Assembly: GCF_016908715.1 (NCBI RefSeq)
Contig: NZ_JAFBEK010000004.1
Span: forward strand, 62,001-126,000
Length of the DNA stretch: 64,000 nucleotides
Direction: 5' to 3'
DNA from: Leuconostoc rapi
GTDB taxonomy: Bacteria; Bacillota; Bacilli; Lactobacillales; Lactobacillaceae
The notes under the pieces are model-generated. The model saw only the letters and a program-made list of their open reading frames with translations, was not told where the DNA came from and made no database searches. Positions 25,923 to 35,602 of the stretch are shown here, in pieces; position 1 is the first letter of the stretch, and every line of letters begins with the position of its first letter. The position numbers and the translations under genes are program-made.

Positions 25923-26354
25923 TCAAATTTCCTCATCATCATCTATTTCATTAACTATTTCAAACTTTTTAACTGCCGTTGTTGCTTCGTTCAAAATAGC
26001 TGTTACGAATGTGTCTTGGTCCAAACTGTCTTTTAAGATCGCCGCATTGAGTGCCATCGGAAAATTCATGCCACCTAGAATGACAGTATTTGCTAACTTA
26101 TCCTGTTGGTTTAAAATATTTGTGACAGTCGTTAACGGACTACCACCAATAATATCAGCCAAAACAATTAGCGAGGCATCAACATCAAAACTAGAGATTA
26201 ACTTTTTAACACGCACTTCAAACTGCCCAATATCCTCATCAGATTGTAGTCCAACAGCTTCGACTGTTGCTATATCATCGCCAATAAACATACTGAGGGC
26301 ATCTCTCAAACCCTCTGAAAATTTGCCATGACTTACCAAAATGAGATTTTTCAT
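25923..26354 (-). CDS. Mannose-family PTS, EIIA component
   Basis: 143 residues. The phospho-accepting His10 lies in LVSHGKFSEGLRDAL, the usual mannose-class EIIA site, and IIGGSPLTTV matches the family's second active-site loop. It takes phosphate from HPr. The C-terminus is acidic (EIDDDEEI). First gene of the operon; AGAGG before the ATG and a cre site about 50 bases upstream indicate carbon catabolite control. Confidence 0.92.
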   Translation of the reverse strand: MKNLILVSHGKFSEGLRDALSMFIGDDIATVEAVGLQSDEDIGQFEVRVKKLISSFDVDASLIVLADIIGGSPLTTVTNILNQQDKLANTVILGGMNFPMALNAAILKDSLDQDTFVTAILNEATTAVKKFEIVNEIDDDEEI

Positions 26355-26405
26355 TCATTTTTCCTCTTGCTTTCATGTCAGTATACATCTTATTTAGGTT
26401 ATGCA

Positions 26406-26419
26406 TGTAAGCGTTTACA
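26406..26419 (-). promoter_or_regulatory. cre site of the PTS operon
   Basis: TGTAAGCGTTTACA matches the CcpA cre consensus. A weaker cre-like element (TTTACGCTTACG) follows at about 26435-26446. Both lie in the upstream region of the EIIA gene, where CcpA would repress. No sigma-54 type promoter was recognised. Confidence 0.8.
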
Positions 26420-26496
26420 TTCCCTAAATCATATTTTACGCTTACGTGACAAAAAAAACAATCCCATTTCTCAAAATATGCTTAGAAACAACAAAA

Positions 26497-26530
26497 AGTC
26501 AAATAAAGTTAGGGTTAACTTTATTTGACT
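26497..26530 (-). terminator. Terminator downstream of dprA
   Basis: AGTCAAATAAAGTTA pairs exactly with TAACTTTATTTGACT around four bases, followed on the minus strand by TTTTTGTTG. It ends the dprA transcript before the PTS promoter region. Confidence 0.8.
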
Positions 26531-26571
26531 CTCATAAATTGAAAAGAAATGATGACTATCATCGCACACTT

Positions 26572-27438
26572 TTAAATGGTATCCAATAATTGAACACTAT
26601 CGCGAATATCTTGTGGTTGCGTCACCAACTTCGCACCCAGACTTAATAATTCATTTGTGCCATGAGATGTTTCTGAAAAAATTGATCCAGGTACAGCTAA
26701 GACTTCTCTGTTATTTTGTAACGCAACATTAGCCGTAATCAAACTACCAGATTTTTGTTTTGCTTCAACCACTAAAGTTGCGGAAGATAATCCTGCAATA
26801 ATGCGATTGCGTGCAGGAAAATGCGACCGCTGGGGACCAGTTCCTGGCATATATTCACTTAATAATAAGCCTTGTAGCGCAATTTGTTTTTGAAGCGCCT
26901 CGTTGCGTCTTGGATAGAAAACATCGATACCTGTACCAATGATTGCAATCGGTACCCCTTGATGCGCAAACGTTATTTGATGAGACATTACATCTATCCC
27001 CTGTGCTAAGCCTGACACGATAGCAACACCATCATTAATTACATCTGGTAACATATGTCGTAAAGTTGCCATGCCATATGTCGTCGCCTGTCGTGTACCA
27101 ACAACGGATAAACTTGGTAATTTTAGCGCGTCTAATTGACCGGCATAAAATAAAATCATCGGTGGCTCATATATTTCACGCAAGCGTTGGGGATATACAG
27201 CATCAAAAAATGTGATATACGACACATTGACAGTTTGTGCTTGTCGTAATGCGCCCGCATAGCTCGCACGAATACGACTATGATAGGTCGTTTTGGTTAT
27301 TTTTAGTAGAAAATCTAATGGCCACGGATAAACTGTCGGTGTCAAGGACTCGTTAATCAATTTGATGATATATGAAGCCGTGGCTGACCCGATACCCTGC
27401 GTCAAGTGAATTGCTAATAACTGTTGGTTTAAGTTCAT
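26572..27438 (-). CDS. dprA: DNA processing protein DprA (Smf)
   Basis: 288 residues, close to the minimal DprA length. The Rossmann-like core is recognisable by SVVGTRQATTYG, VSGLAQGIDVMSHQ, IIGTGIDVFYPRRNEALQ and SEYMPGTGPQRSHFPARNRIIAGLS. DprA binds incoming single-stranded DNA and loads RecA during natural transformation. The N-terminal ~70 residues form a helical region; a C-terminal winged helix seems absent or very short. It lies downstream of the ABC-F gene on the same strand. Confidence 0.93.
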   Translation of the reverse strand: MNLNQQLLAIHLTQGIGSATASYIIKLINESLTPTVYPWPLDFLLKITKTTYHSRIRASYAGALRQAQTVNVSYITFFDAVYPQRLREIYEPPMILFYAGQLDALKLPSLSVVGTRQATTYGMATLRHMLPDVINDGVAIVSGLAQGIDVMSHQITFAHQGVPIAIIGTGIDVFYPRRNEALQKQIALQGLLLSEYMPGTGPQRSHFPARNRIIAGLSSATLVVEAKQKSGSLITANVALQNNREVLAVPGSIFSETSHGTNELLSLGAKLVTQPQDIRDSVQLLDTI

Positions 27439-27511
27439 ATTCTATTCCTCAAACCATCATACGAAAAACCAACCTCTGTGTCACAACATATTATTCTGAA
27501 ACAACTTTAAG

Positions 27512-29392
27512 TTAATGATCTACAATGTCACTCAAATATTCCCAGCGTGTCATTTTCTCGTCTAATTGCTGTTCCAAAGTTTCTGTTTCTTTTTGTAATT
27601 CACCTAGTTTGACATAATCTGTGCCATTTTCAAGCATATCATTAGGAATTTCGCCTAACCGCGTTTCAAGCTGGGCAATATCATCTTCAATTGTTGCCCA
27701 TTCTTTTTTCTCACTATAAGTCAACTTTTTCTTTTGTGTAACCATCGGTTGCGGTTTTTCAATACTTGTTTTTTCTACTACCGTTGTTTTGGTATCAAGA
27801 TGTGTTGCTAAATACTCGCTAAATAACCCATCATAACGCGCCACAACACCGTTTCCTTGGAACATATACAGTTGGTTAGCAACCTTATCCAAAAAATAGC
27901 GATCGTGGGAAACTGTTATCACAGCACCTGAAAAGCCTGACAGAAAGTCCTCTAATACAGTTAATGTGCCAATATCTAAATCATTGGTTGGTTCATCCAA
28001 TAACAATACATTTGGTTGTTGTAGCAATAGTTTTAATAAATATAATCGTCGTTTTTCGCCACCAGATAACTTACGAATCAATGTGCCATGCATAAATGGC
28101 GGAAATAAAAACTGTTCAAGTAGTTCAGACACACTGACTTGGTTACCGTCTTTGTCTGTTACCGAACTCGCAATATCAGTTAGGTAGGCAATCACACGCT
28201 TGTCATCTGGGATTTCTTCGGTAACCTGCGTATAGTAAGCCATTTTGACTGTTTCACCTAACTCAATCACACCACTTGTCAAAGGTATTTTGCCAGCAAT
28301 GACATTTAAAAACGTTGACTTACCTGCACCGTTCTCACCTGTAATACCAATCCGATCACCACCAGCTACGCGTAAATTAAAATCGTTAAACAACACCTTA
28401 TCATCAAATTTCATGCCCGCATGTTCAATGACAATAACTTTTTTACCCAAACGTTGCTGCCCCAGATTGACGGCAACATCATCATCTAGTTTTAAAGTTC
28501 CCATTTGTGCTTCTAATTCGGAAAATGCATTTTCGCGAGCTGTTTGTTTCGTTGTACGCGCACGTGCTGATTTATGCATCCAAGCCAATTCTTGTTTATA
28601 TAGCTGTTGTTGTTTATGTTCAGCCACCTTACTTTGCTCAACACGCTGCGATTTTCCAATCATATAATCCTGATAATTGCCCTTATATTCATAAAGATCA
28701 CCAAATGATAACTCAAAAATACGCGTTGTAACAGCATCTAAAAAGTAACGATCATGGGTGACAACCATGACAGCACCTTTATAGCTTGCAAGATATTTTT
28801 CAAGCCAAGCAATCGAATCAAAATCTAAATGGTTCGTTGGCTCATCTAAAATTAGGAGATCCGGCGCCTCAATTAAGACTTGCGCTAAACCTACGCGCTT
28901 TCGTTGACCACCAGATAACTCGCTAACTTGACGTTGTAATTCAGGCATATGCAACTGTGTTAAAATTGATTTAATTTGCGCTTCTGTTGTCCACGCCTCA
29001 TCTCTATCCATTGCATTCTGGGCATCTTCAAAATTTTGAGCGACCTTAACATCTGTTGGCTGTTTACCGAACTGCTCTAAAGCATATTGATAGTGTCTAA
29101 TTGTTTTGAAAACTGGCTGATCACCTGACAATATCGCGTCCATTACTAATGCGTTATCGTCTAATGTTGGGTTTTGTGTTAAGTAACCAATTGTATAATC
29201 ATTTTGCTTCGTCACATGCCCTGAGTCGGAAGGATTCACGCCTGAGATAGCATTGAGTAACGAGGTTTTACCCGATCCGTTAACGCCGATGAGGCCAATG
29301 CGATCGCCAGCTGTAATTAAAAATGAAATATCGTTAAATAACACTTTTTCGCCATACGTACTTTTTAAGTTGTCTACTCTAAATTGTTTCAT
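27512..29392 (-). CDS. ABC-F family ATPase, Uup-like
   Basis: 626 residues with two ABC ATPase domains and no membrane segments. Walker A sites are GVNGSGKTS (first domain) and GENGAGKST (second); signature motifs are LSGGQRKRVGLAQ and LSGGEKRRLYLL; both Walker B motifs (LLILDEPTNHLD, VLLLDEPTNDLD) are intact. Residues ~555-626 form a Glu/Lys-rich C-terminal coiled coil after LTYSEKKEW, which is typical of the Uup subgroup. ABC-F proteins act on ribosomes, and Uup is linked to DNA transactions and ribosome function. A resistance-type ABC-F is less likely because of the Uup-type tail. Confidence 0.85.
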   Translation of the reverse strand: MKQFRVDNLKSTYGEKVLFNDISFLITAGDRIGLIGVNGSGKTSLLNAISGVNPSDSGHVTKQNDYTIGYLTQNPTLDDNALVMDAILSGDQPVFKTIRHYQYALEQFGKQPTDVKVAQNFEDAQNAMDRDEAWTTEAQIKSILTQLHMPELQRQVSELSGGQRKRVGLAQVLIEAPDLLILDEPTNHLDFDSIAWLEKYLASYKGAVMVVTHDRYFLDAVTTRIFELSFGDLYEYKGNYQDYMIGKSQRVEQSKVAEHKQQQLYKQELAWMHKSARARTTKQTARENAFSELEAQMGTLKLDDDVAVNLGQQRLGKKVIVIEHAGMKFDDKVLFNDFNLRVAGGDRIGITGENGAGKSTFLNVIAGKIPLTSGVIELGETVKMAYYTQVTEEIPDDKRVIAYLTDIASSVTDKDGNQVSVSELLEQFLFPPFMHGTLIRKLSGGEKRRLYLLKLLLQQPNVLLLDEPTNDLDIGTLTVLEDFLSGFSGAVITVSHDRYFLDKVANQLYMFQGNGVVARYDGLFSEYLATHLDTKTTVVEKTSIEKPQPMVTQKKKLTYSEKKEWATIEDDIAQLETRLGEIPNDMLENGTDYVKLGELQKETETLEQQLDEKMTRWEYLSDIVDH

Positions 29393-29495
29393 AGTATCAT
29401 TATACCTAATATTTATCCTTTTTATCTTTCTAAATTTTTGTTATACTTAGATCAATATTTCACTAGCACTTGTAGTCGTCATAGGAGACATTAAT

Positions 29496-30434
29496 ATGCA
29501 ACTTACTGCCAACATCCAGAATTATCATTTTGACCACATTTTGCTCAATGCAGCTGGCGTCATGTGCCAGACAACTACTGAACTGGATACTGTTCTAGCC
29601 TCTGATTATACAGGTGCAGTTGTCACAAAGTCTGCCACACCAACGCTAAGAGAAGGTAACCCCGAACCACGTTACTTCGAAATTCCCAATCATTTGGGAA
29701 CAATTAATTCAATGGGTTTGCCCAACGCCGGCTTTGATTATTATATGTCGTATGTGTCCGAAAAACAAACAACCAAACCCATCTTTTTTTCAGTTGCAGG
29801 ATTATCTAAACAAGACAATTTGGACATGTTACATCAATTACAAGATTCAGATTTTAAGGGGCTTATTGAATTAAACCTGTCATGTCCTAATGTGCCAGGT
29901 AAGCCACAAACTGCTTATGATTTTGAAACCACAGAACAAATATTATCTGAAGTATTCACTTTCTTCACCAAACCACTAGGTGTTAAATTACCACCATATT
30001 TTGATATTGCTCATTTTGATATGATTGCTGATATCTTAAACAAATTTCCACTAGCTTTTGTGAACACGATTAACTCGATCGGTAATGGTTTAGTCATTGA
30101 CGAAGTTACTGATACCGTTGTCATCAAACCAAAATCAGGATTTGGCGGTATTGGCGGACCATTAGTTAAAGCCACTGCTTTAGCCAACGTTCGTGCGCTA
30201 CGCCAACGGTTAAACTCATCAATTAAGATTATCGGTACTGGTGGTGTCACCACAGGGCGCGACGTCTATGAACATATTCTTTGCGGTGCTGATTTAGTTG
30301 AAGTTGGTTCTCAATTAGCAATTGAAGGTATTGATGTGTTTGAGCGACTTGAAAAAGAATTAGCCGATATTCTGACAGAAAAAGGTTATACCACACTTGA
30401 TGATGCACGTGGACAACTCAAAACGATTTCATAA
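29496..30434 (+). CDS. pyrD: Dihydroorotate dehydrogenase, class 1A
   Basis: 312 residues. [14 protein letters not shown] and [18 protein letters not shown] at the N-terminus and the catalytic Cys in [14 protein letters not shown] identify the cytosolic, fumarate-dependent class 1A enzyme (PyrDA), with FMN-binding [14 protein letters not shown] and [11 protein letters not shown] towards the end. It oxidises dihydroorotate to orotate in pyrimidine synthesis. It stands alone here, not within a pyr operon, and no PyrR site was recognised. GGAG precedes the ATG. There is no PyrK-type partner gene nearby, consistent with class 1A. Confidence 0.93.
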   Translation: MQLTANIQNYHFDHILLNAAGVMCQTTTELDTVLASDYTGAVVTKSATPTLREGNPEPRYFEIPNHLGTINSMGLPNAGFDYYMSYVSEKQTTKPIFFSVAGLSKQDNLDMLHQLQDSDFKGLIELNLSCPNVPGKPQTAYDFETTEQILSEVFTFFTKPLGVKLPPYFDIAHFDMIADILNKFPLAFVNTINSIGNGLVIDEVTDTVVIKPKSGFGGIGGPLVKATALANVRALRQRLNSSIKIIGTGGVTTGRDVYEHILCGADLVEVGSQLAIEGIDVFERLEKELADILTEKGYTTLDDARGQLKTIS

Positions 30435-30461
30435 TACCGTTTTCTATCGTATGCAGAACAT

Positions 30462-30521
30462 AAAAAGGCGTTGATAGCGATTGACAGGTTTTAAACCTTG
30501 TCAATCATTCAACGCCTTTTT
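30462..30521. terminator. Bidirectional terminator between pyrD and ackA
   Basis: AAAAAGGCGTTGA pairs with TCAACGCCTTTTT at the base, and ATTGACA with TGTCAAT inside; both flanks are A/T tracts, serving two convergent genes. Confidence 0.85.
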
Positions 30522-30533
30522 AGTATTAATTTT

Positions 30534-31781
30534 TTAACGCAAAGCTTCCACGTCACGAGCAATCATCAGCTCTTCATTAGTTGGAATTAACAAGCCAGCA
30601 ACGCTTGAATCATCAGTCGTCAATATGGCTTCTTTACCACGTACATTATTAGCTTCAGCATCTAGCTTAACACCAGCAAATGCCAATGATTCCAAAACCT
30701 TAGCACGCGTCACGGCATCATTTTCACCAATACCTGCTGTAAATATGACTGCATCAACACGTCCAAGTTCCGCAAAATATTGCCCAGCATAACGGATCAC
30801 ACGATCATAAAACATATCAAGTGCCAACTTAGCATGAGTATTAGTTTCTTGTACTTCTTCTAAGTCACGCATATCACTTGAAATCGTAGAAACACCTAGT
30901 AACCCAGACTTTTTATTCAAGACAGACAGCATTTCTTCGTTTGATAAACCTTCACGCTCTTGGATGTAATAAACTAATGATGGATCAACATCCCCTGAAC
31001 GTGTTGCCATAGTCAAACCAGCTAATGGTGTGAAGCCCATTGATGTGTCGTATGATTTACCATTCTTAATTGCAGTAATTGAGGCACCCGCACCTAAATG
31101 AAATGAAATGGCATTGAATTCATCAAGTGGAATCCCCAGCTTTTTCGTTGCGCGTTCAGTAACATAACGGTGCGATGTACCATGTGCACCATATTTACGC
31201 GCACCATAACGTGCATAATATTCATAAGGAATGCTATAAAGATAGTTCTTTTCAGGCATTGTTTGATGGAAAGACGTGTCAAAAACTGCAACAGACAACG
31301 CATCAGGTAGCAGTTTTTGAAAGGCACGAATGCCCATAGCATTTGCTGGGTTATGCAGTGGCGCGTAATCAGCCAAGCGATCAATTTTTGTTAAGACGTC
31401 ATCATTAACAACAACAGAGTGATTAAACCATTCACCACCAGCAACAACGCGGTGGCCAACACCTGTGATTTCATTAAAGTCTTTTACAATACCAAGATCA
31501 GTTAACTTTTGTAACAAGACATCGATTGCCTGATCATGGTCTTTAATTGACATCTCATGTTCAAATTTCTGACCACCATTTTTTGTCAATGTAATATGAC
31601 CTTCTTCAGCGCCAATCAAGCGTTTAGGCTCAATATCTTTGCCATATTTGATCGAAATTTCAGCATTATCTTGTCCGATTCGTTCAATAATACCTTGCAT
31701 CAATACCGTTTCTTCAGGCATCTCTAACAATTGAAATTTGAGTGATGAACTACCGGCGTTTACTGCCATTATTTTTGACAT
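30534..31781 (-). CDS. ackA: Acetate kinase
   Basis: 415 residues from the ATG reading MSKIMAVNAGSSSLKF, with AAAGGT upstream; a longer start adds a poorly conserved 15 residues. Motifs: VNAGSSSLKFQL, VFDTSFHQTMP, GTSHRYV, HLGAGASITAI and TRSGDVDPS. It makes ATP from acetyl phosphate, the main ATP gain of the phosphoketolase pathway when external electron acceptors allow acetate formation. Slightly longer than the common ~400 residues. It appears monocistronic. Confidence 0.95.
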   Translation of the reverse strand: MSKIMAVNAGSSSLKFQLLEMPEETVLMQGIIERIGQDNAEISIKYGKDIEPKRLIGAEEGHITLTKNGGQKFEHEMSIKDHDQAIDVLLQKLTDLGIVKDFNEITGVGHRVVAGGEWFNHSVVVNDDVLTKIDRLADYAPLHNPANAMGIRAFQKLLPDALSVAVFDTSFHQTMPEKNYLYSIPYEYYARYGARKYGAHGTSHRYVTERATKKLGIPLDEFNAISFHLGAGASITAIKNGKSYDTSMGFTPLAGLTMATRSGDVDPSLVYYIQEREGLSNEEMLSVLNKKSGLLGVSTISSDMRDLEEVQETNTHAKLALDMFYDRVIRYAGQYFAELGRVDAVIFTAGIGENDAVTRAKVLESLAFAGVKLDAEANNVRGKEAILTTDDSSVAGLLIPTNEELMIARDVEALR

Positions 31782-31940
31782 TGCGTCTACCTTTTTACCT
31801 TTATTATATCTATTCATAACATACAATAATTTGATATGTCATAGCATTATTGTAACATTTTTTGAATATAAAGGACACTTGATGTCCAGCAAAATATGTT
31901 ACAATTATTTGTATATAAAATTTGCATGAGCAGGTAAAAA

Positions 31941-32843
31941 ATGATTAAAAAGTGGTTATTACGTAATTTAATTGGTGTTATCGTGACTATTTCTATCTTA
32001 ACCACCACGTTTTTGTTAGTCTACTCTCTTGCCAATAAAAATAAGATCACAACCTACCCAAATCAAGTACAATTTCGGAATGGTCCCGGGCGACAATATT
32101 CGGCAACTGCTTCACTCAAGCGAGGCACCAATCTCATTATCATGTCAAAAAGCCATGGCTGGTACAAAGTCCGACGCACCGACAATGAGCAAATCGGTTG
32201 GGTTGCTGGCTGGGTTGCTGAATCAAAGACGTTGCGCACTGCAACTGCCATTAGCGAAGCGACTATTGTGTTAGACCCAGGTCATGGTGGCGTACCCAGT
32301 AAAAAATATGATGGTTTATCTGGCGATAATGGCTCATCATCAGCAAATGGCAAATTTTTTGAAAAAACATATACCTTACGCACAGCTAGACATATGAGAA
32401 CTGCACTTCAAAAAACCGGTGCACGCGTCTTTATGACTCGTGATAAAGATGTGCTCGTACCATTGCTTCATATTCCACGTCTAGCAGAAAAGTATCAAGC
32501 CGATGCACAAATATCAATTCATTTTGACCACGCGGGCAACGAAAATGGCACAACAGAAGCTAGTGGTATCTCTCAATACTATTACCACAAAAATGGTAAG
32601 TCACTTACTCAAGCGCTGAATATGTCATTGAATCATTTACCAATAAACAACCGCGGTATGGACGATGCGCAATATGTTGTCTTAGATAAAGTCACCCGTC
32701 CTGCAACACTATTAGAATTAGGCTATATCAATAATCCTTCTAATTTTAAGCTCATTCGGACAACGAAATATCAACAACAAGTAGCCCAGCTGACTGTGCA
32801 AGGTTTAACGACTTACTTTAAACAAAATACGGAGATGAAATAA
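31941..32843 (+). CDS. SH3b domain N-acetylmuramoyl-L-alanine amidase
   Basis: 300 residues. An N-terminal membrane anchor or uncleaved signal (residues ~9-31) is followed by an SH3b-like cell-wall-binding domain (~38-98, VQFRNGPGRQYSATASLKRG and GWYKV). The Amidase_3 zinc domain spans ~108-295, with ligands in DPGHGG, the Glu of FFEKTYTL and the His of SIHFDHA, and the catalytic Glu in LLELGYINN. It cleaves the amide between muramic acid and the peptide stem of peptidoglycan. The next gene's ATG overlaps its stop, so the two are co-translated. Confidence 0.9.
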   Translation: MIKKWLLRNLIGVIVTISILTTTFLLVYSLANKNKITTYPNQVQFRNGPGRQYSATASLKRGTNLIIMSKSHGWYKVRRTDNEQIGWVAGWVAESKTLRTATAISEATIVLDPGHGGVPSKKYDGLSGDNGSSSANGKFFEKTYTLRTARHMRTALQKTGARVFMTRDKDVLVPLLHIPRLAEKYQADAQISIHFDHAGNENGTTEASGISQYYYHKNGKSLTQALNMSLNHLPINNRGMDDAQYVVLDKVTRPATLLELGYINNPSNFKLIRTTKYQQQVAQLTVQGLTTYFKQNTEMK

Positions 32844-33142
32844 TGCCACTATTTAAAAAAACAAAGCAAGCTTTTGAAGAAAATATTGCCAATCAAACGA
32901 CTGAACAAGTTGAAGACCATTTAGATGGCATGATTGTCCAACCGTTCGCCTATAAAAAACTGTTAATTATATACCGTATTGAGCAATATCCTAGTACAAG
33001 TAATCATATTGACAATAAAATTCTTGAATTTGATACAAAAGAACCCTTATCTGAACGGCGCTATAACGAAATTATCGCCCGTTTAAAAAATGATGATAGC
33101 GATCGAATTGCCATTGTCAATATTTTGCCACTTGTTGATTAA
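32843..33142 (+). CDS. Conserved small protein, function unknown
   Basis: 99 residues, soluble. The sequence LLIIYRIEQYPSTSNHIDNKILEFDTKEPLSERRYNEIIARLKNDD suggests a compact alpha/beta domain; the N-terminus (MPLFKKTKQAFEENI) is basic and helical. It may belong to the DUF1827-like small proteins of lactic acid bacteria, but I am not certain. Its ATG overlaps the stop codon of the cell-wall amidase gene, and a strong terminator follows. Confidence 0.7.
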   Translation: MPLFKKTKQAFEENIANQTTEQVEDHLDGMIVQPFAYKKLLIIYRIEQYPSTSNHIDNKILEFDTKEPLSERRYNEIIARLKNDDSDRIAIVNILPLVD

Positions 33143-33150
33143 ATGTGTCT

Positions 33151-33192
33151 AAAAAATCAGCAACACGCTTTATCAGCGTGTTGCTGATTTTT
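33151..33192. terminator. Bidirectional terminator
   Basis: AAAAAATCAGCAACACGCT pairs with AGCGTGTTGCTGATTTTTT around about five bases, between two convergent genes. Confidence 0.9.
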
Positions 33193-33217
33193 TGATACGC
33201 ATAACATATTGTTTTAA

Positions 33218-34201
33218 CTAAAATACACGTTCAAACTGTTCCAATACAACCTCTGTATCTTCATTCAGCTGATAGCTGTATTGCGCTAATTCTTGCTGCC
33301 AAAATTGCGTATGCACGCGTTGCCAATAAGCAAGTGTTCGATCGCCCTCACCTTCAAGATAAGCATGTCGTTCATCCACAAATTTAAATTTTTCAATAAT
33401 CACCTGTGTTGTTTTAATGATTGCAACTGGTAAACTTTGCTTATCTAGTACAATAAACAAATCACCAACTTTAGGTATTGGTTCATGATCTAATTGATAT
33501 CCTTTTGCCCAACTTGCAGTGGCAGTTTTTGTACCTGCAATAATTAACTGTGCTAATTCATCTGCCATATCCGCCGTACCAAACTGACCTGAGACAGGCA
33601 CAGGTGTGTCCAACGGTAAGCCAACTTGCGTTAAATATTTTACCCAATAATCAACTACCTTTGATGCATTCACGTTTAGTATGATATCAACTGATTGATC
33701 ATGCTTTTCAACAGGCAACCATTCAACTAATTGCACACCTAATGCTAATGCAATTGATTGCCCTCCGTAATGCGACAAAAAACGGTCATAATATCCTGCA
33801 CCATAGCCTAAACGTTGACCAGCCATTGTAAAAGCTAAACCAGGTACAATAACTAAATCGATGGTATCAGTATCAAACATCTTACTACTCAAAGGTTCTC
33901 TGATCGCCATGGCTCCTAAACGATATTCGGACTGTTCGCTTATTTCAACAAAAATCATATGTTTATCAATAATTTTTGGCACAACCGTTCGTTTATTTTC
34001 TAACCAAGCGCGCTGAATAACGGGTTGCGTATTGAGTTCTGTTGGCATACTTAATACCACAGCAATGACTCTTGCATTTTGCCATTGTGTTGTTTGAAAC
34101 AGCAAATTGCGTAATGTCGCTTCTTCCGTTTCTCGGTCAAGACCAACATACTGGGCTAAGCTTTTTTTTTGATTAGCACGAACCATTTGCTTATCTAACA
34201 T
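33218..34201 (-). CDS. 5-formyltetrahydrofolate cyclo-ligase fused to an ASCH domain
   Basis: 327 residues, about 145 longer than a normal cyclo-ligase. Residues 1-~180 are the ligase: KKSLAQYVGLDRE, VVLSMPTELNTQPVI and the nucleotide-binding GQRLGYGAGYYDRFL. It converts 5-formyl-THF to 5,10-methenyl-THF with ATP. Residues ~185-327 are an ASCH domain (GTKTATASWAKGY, VGDLFIVLDKQSLPVAIIKTTQV, EGEGDRTLAYWQRVH), a PUA-like fold linked to RNA binding or, in one subgroup, amidohydrolysis of modified cytidine. The reading frame is continuous. AAGGAG precedes the ATG. It follows glyA, another one-carbon folate enzyme. Confidence 0.85.
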   Translation of the reverse strand: MLDKQMVRANQKKSLAQYVGLDRETEEATLRNLLFQTTQWQNARVIAVVLSMPTELNTQPVIQRAWLENKRTVVPKIIDKHMIFVEISEQSEYRLGAMAIREPLSSKMFDTDTIDLVIVPGLAFTMAGQRLGYGAGYYDRFLSHYGGQSIALALGVQLVEWLPVEKHDQSVDIILNVNASKVVDYWVKYLTQVGLPLDTPVPVSGQFGTADMADELAQLIIAGTKTATASWAKGYQLDHEPIPKVGDLFIVLDKQSLPVAIIKTTQVIIEKFKFVDERHAYLEGEGDRTLAYWQRVHTQFWQQELAQYSYQLNEDTEVVLEQFERVF

Positions 34202-34224
34202 TTTTACTCCTTAATACAGTAATA

Positions 34225-34251
34225 GAAAAAAAGTCGACTCATGTCGACTTT
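34225..34251 (-). terminator. Terminator after glyA
   Basis: AAAGTCGAC pairs with GTCGACTTT around four bases, followed on the minus strand by a T tract. It lies in the 56-base gap between glyA and the cyclo-ligase gene, so part of the transcription may stop here. Confidence 0.75.
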
Positions 34252-34257
34252 CACCAT

Positions 34258-35490
34258 TTACTCAAATAGATGTGTCATAGCTAAAATTTCTACTTCTTTT
34301 TTAACTGTCTTTAGCACCTTGGCATCATCATAATTTTGAATTGCCGTCACAATAAACTGGGCTACTTGGCGCGCATCATCTTCATTGAAACCACGTGTCG
34401 TGATGGCAGGCGTTCCAATGCGGATACCAGAAGTCACAAAAGGACTCAATGTTTCATTTGGCAACGCTTCCTTGTTGGTTGTAATTGATACCGTGTCTAA
34501 CAATTCTTGTGTTTGCTTACCGTTCAAACCGGTTTTTGTCAAATCTAGGTTAAACATGTGATTATCTGTACCACCAGCAACAACACGAATATCGTCTGTT
34601 TGATTGAAAACATCTGCCATTGCTTGTGCATTTTTGATGACCTGTGCAGCATAATCCTTAAACGCTGGTTGTAAGGCTTCACCAAACGCAATCGCCTTAC
34701 CTGCTATAACATGCTCTAATGGTCCGCCTTGTGTGCCAGGGAAAATAGCTGAATTAATCTTTTTAGCATACTTTTCTTGCGATAAAATAACGCCGCCTCT
34801 TGGTCCGCGTAATGTTTTGTGGGTCGTTGACGTTACCACATCAGCGATGCCAACTGGATTAGGATGTAATCCTGCAGCAACAAGACCAGCAATATGTGCC
34901 ATATCAACCATCAAGTAAGCACCTACTTCGTCAGCAATAGCACGGAACTTTGTGAAGTCAATTGTCCGAGAATACGCAGAGGCCCCAGCAACAATCATTT
35001 GTGGTTTTACTTCACGGGCTTGAGCAGCAATCGCTTCATAATCAAGACGTTCTGTTTCTGAATCTAAGCCATAAGTATATGAATCATACATTTTACCGGA
35101 AAATGATACCTTAGAACCATGTGTCAAATGACCCCCTGCATCCAAGTTCATTCCTAAAATACGATCACCAGGTTGCAAAAAAGCCATGTAAGCCGCTGCA
35201 TTGGCCTGTGAACCAGAGTGTGGCTGTACATTAGCATATTCTGCACCAAAAAGTGCCTTGAGTCGATCAATTGCCAATTGTTCAACAACATCGACGTATT
35301 CCGTACCGCCATAATAACGCTTATAAGGATAACCCTCAGCGTACTTATTTGTTAAAACAGATCCTTGTGCCGCACGGACACTTTTTGAAGTGAAATTTTC
35401 TGAAGCAATGAGTTCGATCGTTCGATTTTGACGAGCGCCTTCTTGTTGAATAGCACTCCAAACTTCGGGATCGCGTTCTTTAAATGACAT
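34258..35490 (-). CDS. glyA: Serine hydroxymethyltransferase
   Basis: 410 residues. The PLP lysine lies in [15 protein letters not shown]; other motifs are [11 protein letters not shown] near the start, [13 protein letters not shown] and [12 protein letters not shown]. It interconverts serine and glycine, charging THF with the one-carbon unit. AGGAG precedes the ATG. It lies upstream of the 5-formyl-THF cyclo-ligase gene, consistent with the known inhibition of SHMT by 5-formyl-THF and its removal by that ligase. Confidence 0.96.
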   Translation of the reverse strand: MSFKERDPEVWSAIQQEGARQNRTIELIASENFTSKSVRAAQGSVLTNKYAEGYPYKRYYGGTEYVDVVEQLAIDRLKALFGAEYANVQPHSGSQANAAAYMAFLQPGDRILGMNLDAGGHLTHGSKVSFSGKMYDSYTYGLDSETERLDYEAIAAQAREVKPQMIVAGASAYSRTIDFTKFRAIADEVGAYLMVDMAHIAGLVAAGLHPNPVGIADVVTSTTHKTLRGPRGGVILSQEKYAKKINSAIFPGTQGGPLEHVIAGKAIAFGEALQPAFKDYAAQVIKNAQAMADVFNQTDDIRVVAGGTDNHMFNLDLTKTGLNGKQTQELLDTVSITTNKEALPNETLSPFVTSGIRIGTPAITTRGFNEDDARQVAQFIVTAIQNYDDAKVLKTVKKEVEILAMTHLFE

Positions 35491-35602
35491 AGTGTTCTCC
35501 TATACGTTAATAGGTTAATTATAACGTATTTAAGGATGATTTTTCACCAAGTAATCCGGAAAGCACCGAATTATTTGATGCAATATAGCCGTTTGTTCGG
35601 CT

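Noticed and set aside
26355-26496. Sigma-54 promoter for the mannose-family PTS
   Set aside because: No TGGCAC-N5-TTGC element was found and no LevR-type activator is nearby; the cre site suffices.
35587-35602. Terminator after thrC
   Set aside because: AGCCG/CGGCT hairpin is short and lacks a T tract, so it is not listed as a terminator.
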